This document shows positions 56,657 to 64,000 of a DNA stretch of 64,000 bases, piece by piece. The position numbers were made by a program, and so were the translations under genes. The notes beneath the pieces were generated by a model. That model saw only the letters and a list, made by a program, of their open reading frames with translations, was not told the origin of the DNA and searched no databases. The stretch lies in NCBI GenBank assembly GCA_032717465.1, contig CM064658.1:4647501-4711500 (forward strand). Reading direction: 5' to 3'. The DNA is from Coenobita brevimanus (lineage: Eukaryota > Arthropoda > Malacostraca > Decapoda > Coenobitidae). The first letter of the stretch is position 1, and every line of letters starts with the position of its first letter.

Positions 56657-57749
56657 GTAAGATGAAAAAACGTTGTGTGAGGGATTATGTGTGATGTACA
56701 AAAGGGGGATGAGGCAGGAGGATCAAGATGAAAGGTGGCTTCTTCAAGACCCATGACCACTGCATTAATCTTATGGCATTTCTTATGAGACTTAGATCAT
56801 GTGTGGATGTGCTGCAATGGAAAGGGTTAGTTGTCTATACTGTACTCAGTAAAGGAATGTTTGCTGGGCTTTTTAAACAATGCTCCCAGGTCACAGCCAA
56901 CATGGAGTTAGGTTGTCCTCATCCAAGCAGCAAAGGGGGTGCTAATCTGAGGACAGCAGTGAGATGAGAGCAAGGATCAGGAAAAGTGGGCACCCTATTT
57001 ATGGTACTGTAGGCGATCAAAGGTTATGTAGTTGGGAGACATGCTAGGAGGCTTTTGGGATAGCCTACTGTGACCTGTGGAAGTAATGAAATTGTGGAGA
57101 GTTAGCAGGGAATAATGAGACAAGGTTAAACAACAACTTGCCACATCCTTATTACTGTACTGTATTGCAGAGGAGAATTGGATAGTCTGGTTTCTTCAAT
57201 TGGCAGGTGAATGATTGGTGTAGTGGGGCATGCCACTGATGTCAGCATTTCCCTGTCAAGAACATGATTCATTCCTGCATCATGAATATTTAATGACATT
57301 GGTGTTGAGTGAGAGCCACCCATACAGCTAATCTAGGAATATGCCTCCCAGCCCATGGCACAGTACCAAGACTGCCATATCCATCCTGAATAACTGTCCC
57401 TTCATAGGTCAGAACACCCCTGGGTGTTGCTGGGATCTTGTGCAAAGCCAGCACCAAATCTATTGTAAAGATTAAATGACTGGTCATGGAAGTTACTGTG
57501 GATGTCCAGGGTTTTGGTAGTACAGTAGTCAGGTACAATACAAAGTAATAACCATATCATGTTTAAACACTGTATGTTGCACGGGAAGACATTAGCAGGG
57601 TGATGACTGTGAGTGTATCTTGAGGTGTAGATGGTCCTGTTGCTTCTTGGGGAAAATTGCCGTGGCACTTTCAGGTGCCAAAACACCAGTGACATACAAA
57701 ACAAGGTATGCCATTAGTATGTCAGTCCTAAATAGTGCAGTTTGGTAAT
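56657..57749. other. Intergenic, no recognised gene
   Basis: Short frames at 56728-56967 and 57290-57704 show no family motif. No clear repeat boundary. Confidence 0.5.
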
Positions 57750-58935
57750 GTCTAATGGTGGGGCATCCACCATTCGCTCGCTCAGTGTAGTGCTACCCTC
57801 TGGTAACTCTGTGCTGAGTGCCAAGCCAAATGTTTTTCTATAACCCAAAAGCCATTTACTAGGCAGCAATCATCTATACAGTATATAGATGACTAGTGGT
57901 TTTGTGGGATAAGGTAATCCAACGGGATGTGGCCCATAAAGGGTTTAAGGGGAGTTAACATTAGGCGTTTTTTGTAGCACCTCGGAAAGTCAAAAGGGTT
58001 TGGGTTTCCACTGTTGGAGTTTACAGAACGCTAAGCAATAGCACAGCCAGACGAACGAGCACTGTGAGCCCTGGAAGAACTGTCGTACATAGCCAGTCTG
58101 CAAGGAAATGAGATGACAACTTTTTCATAATGACATTTTATGCTCCTAAGATAAACGTAGGAGCATTACTTACAATTTTCGTTCCATTCCGAAGCAGAAA
58201 TTAAGGCCAGTAGAAACCATTTACTCTCCAATTCTTTTCATGTAAGCCCTACCTCGCGGTGGATTTGTAAACTTGTTTCAATGGCTGCAGTTCCTGCGGT
58301 AAGACATGATAAACTGGAAAATTTTGGGATCCAAGCACATTTCACGGTTTGGAAATGCATCTATATCCCTCAAAAAACACATAACATGAAAATACTTATG
58401 ACTGACTGAGACGGTACGTAAGAATTTTGTAATTTTGTACTTTGGTTGGAACGAAGCTAAAACCACAGTCAATTCATTGGACGCGTCGGCCATTTTGAGG
58501 CTGGAGGTGCGAGCTGGTGCGAGACGGAACATTTAAATTGATTGATTTTCGTAATAAAGTACATTGTTAGAATTCTTTATTGTCATATAGTCATTAACAT
58601 GATTATTTGTTATGCATTATAATATAAAAAATGAATCGTTAGCTTCTGGCATTGCGAATTAAACACCATGCTAAACTCCCTAACTGGCTACACTCCGCTA
58701 CACAACACGCTGATTGGTAGTTTGGGTATGCATCACTGAAGAGGCAAACTCCTCGGTGAGGAGTAACTTTCCAAAGCGGAATCTCAAACCCCTTTGACTT
58801 TCCGAGGTGCTACAAAAAACGCCTATTTATTGATCTCACAATGCCACTCGAGGATGAGCAACTAGTTTTTGTCTGAAACATTTCAAATGTGTAACCTAGC
58901 CCTGGGCCACTGTTCTTGCCGTTTGGGCAGTTCAC
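57750..58935 (+). mobile_element. SINE family C, diverged and split by a TIR element
   Basis: 57750-57958 has head and tRNA-like parts (AGTGTAGTGCTACCCTC, GTGGTTTTGTGGGATAAGG). 58826-58935 continues with TTTATTGATCTCACAATGCC and the 3' part. The break lies within GGGGTTTATTG. Confidence 0.7.
57962..58825. mobile_element. DNA element with 42-bp TIRs
   Basis: TAGGCGTTTTTTGTAGCACC begins both ends (the right one reversed), followed by TCGGAAAGTCAAA(A/G)GGGTTTG in both. 864 bp, no recognisable transposase. Superfamily unknown; target duplication unclear. Confidence 0.82.
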
Positions 58936-60129
58936 CATCAAATAGGGAGCATGATTGCAGAACTGATGGTATGTGGCATTAGAATGTCGGTATGCAGTTC
59001 GATGCTATCTAATCAGAGATAAGCTGACTGGTTAACATTTATTGCACTCACAATGCCACTCAGGATTGAGCAACTAATTCTTGTTTGAAATGTCTGATTG
59101 AGTAGCCTAGACCCGGACCCCTCCGCCCTTGATGGTGCAAAAAATGTGTGATGCCATAAATGAATAAACAGTGATACTTTAATGTTCCTGTCGTTTTGAC
59201 AGTTCACCATCAGATAGGGAGCATGATTCAGACGATGCTTAAAAAAAAAAAAAAAAAACCGTGACGTCACTTCTTTTCTTTTGGTCAATAGTCTCAATGT
59301 ATGTGAACTGTAGTGTTCCAGATGTTTTGCGTCATCCTTTTATTTACAACAAATATTTTTGTAAACTTTTATCATGAAAAGATACGATCATACAACGCCG
59401 CGACCGTGATCATCGCGATGTTTACATTAGAACAGCTGAGAAGGTAGAGCGTAGAGGGCTGAGATTAAAGTGGTCGATTTAAGCAGTGTAGCAAAATGTG
59501 ACTGATATGGCACGTAAACCTTTTGTCTGTTCGGCTAACTACTGAAACTCTGTGAGTACTGTACATTGATAGTATTTGCGCTTTTATAGAAAATATCGCA
59601 CCAAGCGGTTTTCGCTCGATTTCATTCGCTGGAATTCCTCTGCTTGACCTACATTCACGGGGTTAGGCCTTTAGTCAATTTGATTCAAAATATTTAATGG
59701 CCTGCATGTTTTAAGGGATTGTTAACCACGCTTCCGTAGCCATGTTATTTTGCATTTGCCAATGTTGTGATCGCCTTCAGAGAAGAAATTTTGGGCCTAC
59801 AAGAAATTAGCCAGACCTAGCCAAAGTCTATAACCAAAACTTATCAGTGGAATGCACGGGGAAGCACAAGTAATCTATAGAGCCGTTCGTTCGTTGAAAG
59901 ATTCCCTGCACATATAGTGCAGGCCGGGCCATACATTAGCCCGGTCGGTGGTGTATGGGTTGATTAAAAAACAGTAAGTGGGGAGGACAGGACCTGGGGA
60001 ATGCCCAGCACACACGTCATGTCTCCTGACTGGCTTTGTGGTGTGTGCTATAGAGCCATTATTCCCACCTTTTATTCATTCACTAATATGCATGTCATGT
60101 CGTGAAGTTTCAAGTGTATGAGTTTAACT
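58936..60129. other. Intergenic, one SINE scrap
   Basis: 59030-59150 carries a diverged C-family 3' piece (CACTCACAATGCCACTCAGG). Poly-A at 59240-59259. Nothing else recognised. Confidence 0.5.
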
Positions 60130-60358
60130 TAGGTGGAGTGAGAGACTAACTGAGTGTATGTGAGTGAGGTGAGGGGTGGGGAGAGAGGGAAGGAGACTGA
60201 GGATGAGGTAGAGGGATGTAGTTGAGAGATACTGTATATGGCAGAGGGGGCTGTAAGCTGGTGGAAGGGCAGCAAAATGGCAGGGGACAGGGTGACATGT
60301 AGGGATTTGTCTGGCACCCCCAAAGGGGTTAAGGTGTCTAGCTATAGATTGATAGATA
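60130..60358 (+). repeat. LINE 3' end with GATAGATAG tail
   Basis: Plus-strand equivalent of 17822-18060: GTGTATGTGAGTGAGGTGAG, GGCAGGGGACAGGGTGACAT, GGCACCCCCAAAGGGGTTAA and GATTGATAGATAG. Confidence 0.75.
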
Positions 60359-61559
60359 GGCCTCTTGGGGTACCGTAGTCTGTTCCAAGGGTCTGATTGT
60401 GTGAACGAGTGCTTTTTTGTTAAATTTTGTTTAGGTTTAAAGAGGCTGTGTGTTTGAGCCCTGGTTTGTGTAAGTGGAAAATATGTGCTCTTAATTTTTT
60501 AAGTATTTTTCCTTACAGTATTTTGAATGTTCCTATCAGGCAATCCCTGGTCCACCTGTCTACCAGTTTTGGGAAGTTCAGTTTCTTAAGTCACTCTTCA
60601 TAGGGGACATGTTTAATTATGGGTACCCATTTTGTTGCACGCCTCTTATGTCTTCCAGAGCTTTCCTGTCTTATTGCAGATGCAGTGACCAGACCTGCAC
60701 ACAGTACTCCAGATAGGGGAAATGTAAGTTCAATTGAGACACAGATCCTTCATCATCTGTATAAGCGAATGTTCTATGTAGAAGTTAGCTTTGGCTGCAG
60801 ACCCTCTGATGTATGCACTGAATTTTAAATCAGTGATGATGAGAATGCCAAGATCTTTTCTGTGGAATCTTCTTGGATGGGTTGCTGGTCAGGTGAGTAA
60901 TTTGGGGATTCTTATGACCAAAGTGGAAGGTCTTACATTTACCCACATTGAATGAAAAGAGTCAAGTCTTTGCCAGTCCTATAGTTTCCAGATGTGTTCT
61001 TGGAGGGAGAGTATGTCTTCCGAGGATCATGCCTTCCTGTCAGATAACGATGTATTTGGCTTGATCATTATAGATCAGCAGCAGGGTTAGTAAGGTGTTG
61101 TTGGTTAAGGAGCCCATAAGCCAGTTAAATTAGGGTTTCTGGGTGATAATAATAAACACCTGGCTGTCAATAGACTACGTTTAAATGTTTGTATTTAGAA
61201 CAGTTTTTGACGCCACACATTATTTTAGAGACAGTTGTTGGACCCTGTTATGTATGGGAAGGGAAGACACGGCCTTATTTTGAGTCAAAAATTTAATGTT
61301 GAAACTCATGTTTTACACTTGGAATTGTGCAGACTGTTTACTGCCTTAGTGCAGTGACCCTTTTTCATATTAATCATGCTACCACCAGACAATTGTAACT
61401 GACACTGGAGAGGCTTGAACTGGGAGATTTAAATAGTCTTCTGTATATCCTTCACTCCAGTAGATCTCCCACAGCTAAATAAAATTGGTGATGGCCTGAT
61501 TTTAAAAAGAAGAAGAAAAAAAAAAAGATGGATGAAGTTTTAGATATAATGCAAAGGAT
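60359..61559. other. Intergenic; possible old LINE-derived sequence
   Basis: The region 60480-61060 reversed has the look of a decayed reverse-transcribed element but no motif is firm. The CTACCACCAGACAATTG motif of the small TTAA family is at 61379. Confidence 0.4.
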
Positions 61560-61760
61560 AGTGGAGAGGGCCACCTTCCTGTGTTGGCATCAGCATAATC
61601 AGGTGGCTGCACTATCCAGTTGTACAAATGGCTTGCAGCTCCCCCCCTATCCCCCGAAAAGAGGATGATGGACTGCAGCAGGAGGAGAACTTCAGCCTGC
61701 AGTCCACTGGGTACCTGTCCAGATGAGGCTGGGGATACATCATAGCAATCTAAACTAGAG
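61560..61760 (-). repeat. Dispersed repeat family F copy
   Basis: Reversed order of CCAGATGAGGCTGGGG, CAGTCCACTGGGTACC, GATGATGGACTGCAGCAGG and GCCACCTTCCTGTGTTGG. Confidence 0.65.
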
Positions 61761-62283
61761 CCAAACAAAGCCTAATTTAACCATGAGAGTCACATTCTGA
61801 TTTTGGCATCTTCCGGCCAGTCATATTCTTGGACAAAATTTTTGGCCCTATTCATAGCAGTACCTCTGGATATGTGGATGTAACTGAATCTTCTGGGTCA
61901 TACGCTGGGAAATACTGAGACAGCAATTTAATGGTTGAACAAAACAAATTATTCACTGTCATAACTGGGATTGTCCCGGGCACAATGTGGTATACATGAC
62001 ATTATCCAGTGAGGGATGAGAAGCTTTCCTCTGTCCCACCAAGCTACACAGGCTTTTATGCATGCTGTTTCACCAAGAAATTGTCTGTCCACCTTATAGA
62101 CCACTATGCTGTTGACATGCATTAATCCCAAGCCGTCTTCATCCTTGGCATCTGTCGGTCCTAACCACAGAAAAGGAGGATAGTATAAGTACAGCATGTG
62201 GCCTTTGTGGTTAGGTTAGGTCTTGTTTAGTTAAGTTTGTGTAACCACTTTCCATAAATAAAGCCACACAACTAAGCATAATA
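61761..62283. other. Intergenic, no recognised feature
   Basis: No frame with family resemblance; AT-rich sequence up to the Tigger terminus. Confidence 0.5.
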
Positions 62284-64000
62284 CAGTAAAACCTCAATTT
62301 AACAGTACCCTAGGGAGCCCTGATTATGCCAGAAAAAACGAAATTCCATTAGATTGGGGCTTACACCACGATAGTGTATGTACACTCTCGCATAAATTCA
62401 TAGGTGAGTCAAAAGCTCATCAATATTCCTTCTCATGAGATACCGTATCAGTTTTGAGAGATTTTATCTAAAGAAATGTGGCTTATGGTGTAACATGAAC
62501 CTTCATAATGTGCAAACATTTTATTTTATTTACATTCAGTCAGGAGGCTCAATGTAATTTATCGATACCCCCGGAACTCACGCCAACACATTTTAACACA
62601 TTTTTAAGAATATAAACATGTGCAGACATACAAAACCAGCTAAAAAAAAATTATATTTAGAACAAAAAGCAGGTAGGTGTGGTGTTGTGGTAAAGTACTG
62701 TAAAGTAATCCAGGTAAGTTAGTTGGCAGGGTGGAGTAGAATTGATGGCACTAAGTAAATAAGTTCAGTAAGTTATGAAGTCTGTAACACTAGTTCATAA
62801 ATCTAACCTTACATGCTAATTTTGTTCACTTTGGGGTTACTAGGGGCTTACTGGTGGATTGTCAGGATCTTCATCCAGTACCATAGGGAGGTCACTTTGG
62901 ACTGAGGTTGAGGGTTGAGGCTGGAGGTCGCTAGAGGTTATGATGGCCCTCTTTTTGGCTCTGGCAAACATGGTTTGGATGTCTGCCTGTTTGCTGGCCT
63001 TTCTCCGTGCATCCTGTAGAATATTGCATATACTGTGCAGTGATAGAATATGTTGAGCAGTGAGTGAAGGCTGCCTCTCAGCAAACCTTATGAAAGTGTT
63101 GAAAGTGTCTAATGCTGCCAATCCCTCAGCCCAGGGCACATCGGGTATCACTATTTCCTCATCACTCTTCTCCTCTTGAACTTCTGGTGCTTGTCCTTGC
63201 ACAGCAGCAACAATTTCATGAGTATCAAGTGTTTCTGTGATGGGTACATTGTCTTCTAAGTCCATCCAGTCTTCCAGTTCTTCGTCTTCAACCTCCATCT
63301 TATCACTGCCATTAATCATGTCGCGAATGTTCTTCTTGGGTCTCTGGGCGGTAGCAAATCCCTCAAACTCGCCATCTTCATCAAAGTGGTCTGTATCTTG
63401 CATCACAGTGGGCCACAACTTTCGCCATGCTCTGTTGAGAGTCTTTTGATCCGTAGGTTGGATCATACTTGTGATGTTAGGGGGCAGATAGACAGCAAAA
63501 ATATTCCCTGAGACTAATTCACTGGTGGGGGGATGCACCCTACAATTGTCTAAGAGGAGTACAACTGTTGTGTCCTCAGGCTTGCCAAGACGCCTTAAAT
63601 TCTCCTTGACTGCAGGAATGAATACATGAAAGAACCACTGCTTACACACCTCACAGCTCATCCATGCGTTTCCCTGGTGGTTGTAATGAACAGGCAGGTG
63701 GGCTACTTTCTTAAGACTCCATGGTTTGGCATATTTACCACTCACCAATAACTTTATCTTGTGTTTCCCCGAAGTGCTGGCTTTATTTTGTTTAAAACCG
63801 TGTGTCACCTTCTCATTACTACCTGCTAAGGTAGACCCTGGCAAACGCCAAAACAGCCCAGTTTCATCTGCATTGTAAATCTGATCAGCTGACAGATGGT
63901 ACTTGTTGATGATGCCTTGAAATATTTCCTTATATTCGTCAGCAGACACTTGGCTAGCAGAAATTTGTTCCCCACTGACATCAATGGACCTAATGCCATG
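62284..64000 (-). mobile_element. Tigger (pogo) DNA transposon, right part beyond window
   Basis: The terminus CAGTAAAACCTCAATTTAAC is preceded by TA (62282-62283). About 550 bases of untranslated end lie before the transposase stop codon at 62840. The other terminus lies beyond 64000. Confidence 0.88.
62840..64000 (-). CDS. Tigger-family transposase, C-terminal part, open at window edge
   Basis: At least 386 codons, open to the right edge; the apparent start at 63949 is a GTG inside the frame, so the true start is outside. It encodes the DDE domain of a pogo/Tigger transposase, which excises and inserts the element at TA. Motifs: QIYNADETGLFWRLPGSTLA (first Asp), LLSGKYAKPW-like core, VVLLLDNCRVHPP (second Asp), LPPNITSMIQPTDQKTLNRA (third Asp), then an acidic C-terminal region (MEVEDEELEDWMDLEDNVPI) and a helical tail. 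All three catalytic Asp positions are present and no stop interrupts the frame, so this copy is young or recently active. A domesticated gene of the same family (jerky/CENPB-like) is an alternative, but the nearby TIR argues for a transposon. Confidence 0.93.
   Translation of the reverse strand, partial: HGIRSIDVSGEQISASQVSADEYKEIFQGIINKYHLSADQIYNADETGLFWRLPGSTLAGSNEKVTHGFKQNKASTSGKHKIKLLVSGKYAKPWSLKKVAHLPVHYNHQGNAWMSCEVCKQWFFHVFIPAVKENLRRLGKPEDTTVVLLLDNCRVHPPTSELVSGNIFAVYLPPNITSMIQPTDQKTLNRAWRKLWPTVMQDTDHFDEDGEFEGFATAQRPKKNIRDMINGSDKMEVEDEELEDWMDLEDNVPITETLDTHEIVAAVQGQAPEVQEEKSDEEIVIPDVPWAEGLAALDTFNTFIRFAERQPSLTAQHILSLHSICNILQDARRKASKQADIQTMFARAKKRAIITSSDLQPQPSTSVQSDLPMVLDEDPDNPPVSP

Noticed and set aside
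58278..58532. 84-codon minus-strand frame
   Set aside because: Inside the 57962-58825 element, no motif, short.

Overview
The window is eukaryotic nuclear DNA, most likely from an arthropod and probably a decapod crustacean. The evidence is split genes with GT-AG introns, very dense microsatellites, short AACCT (TTAGG) stretches, and a repeat load of non-LTR retrotransposons, SINEs and pogo/Tigger, mariner and TTAA-type DNA elements. The taxon is an inference; no species-diagnostic gene was used.

Two host genes account for nearly all convincing coding sequence. The first (6723-40285, + strand) reconstructs as 18 coding exons with matching splice phases. It gives one 6252-nt reading frame, a protein of about 2083 residues with about 25 C2H2 zinc fingers; at least five fingers are completed only across an exon junction. 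The second (45584-48502, + strand, two coding exons) encodes a 500-residue homologue of the spliceosomal U4/U6 protein PRPF31 (Prp31).

The rest is mobile and repetitive DNA. At 1-5150 there are a GAT microsatellite, a dead LINE, a foldback element and a TTAA-flanked element. The introns of the zinc-finger gene (7869-39493) hold many copies of one SINE family, LINE 3' ends, pogo/Tigger miniatures, a 5S rRNA-derived SINE, a decayed mariner nested in another element, and several TTAA-flanked elements. At 40286-45583 lie LINE fragments, a 149-bp tandem duplication and a C-rich TTAA element just upstream of PRPF31. At 48503-62283 there are further TTAA elements, a LINE broken by a SINE, and miniature elements. 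At 62284-64000 a Tigger element with an open transposase frame runs off the right edge.

The two genes are not obviously related in function: one is a probable nucleic-acid binding multi-finger protein, the other a core splicing factor. The most unusual content is the repeat architecture: SINEs built from interchangeable modules (a hairpin-bearing head, a tRNA-like part, a 5S rRNA head, a LINE-derived 3' tail), a 5'-inverted LINE copy, and at least seven TTAA-flanked elements with CC-rich ends. All assignments come from reading the sequence; no database or transcript evidence was available.
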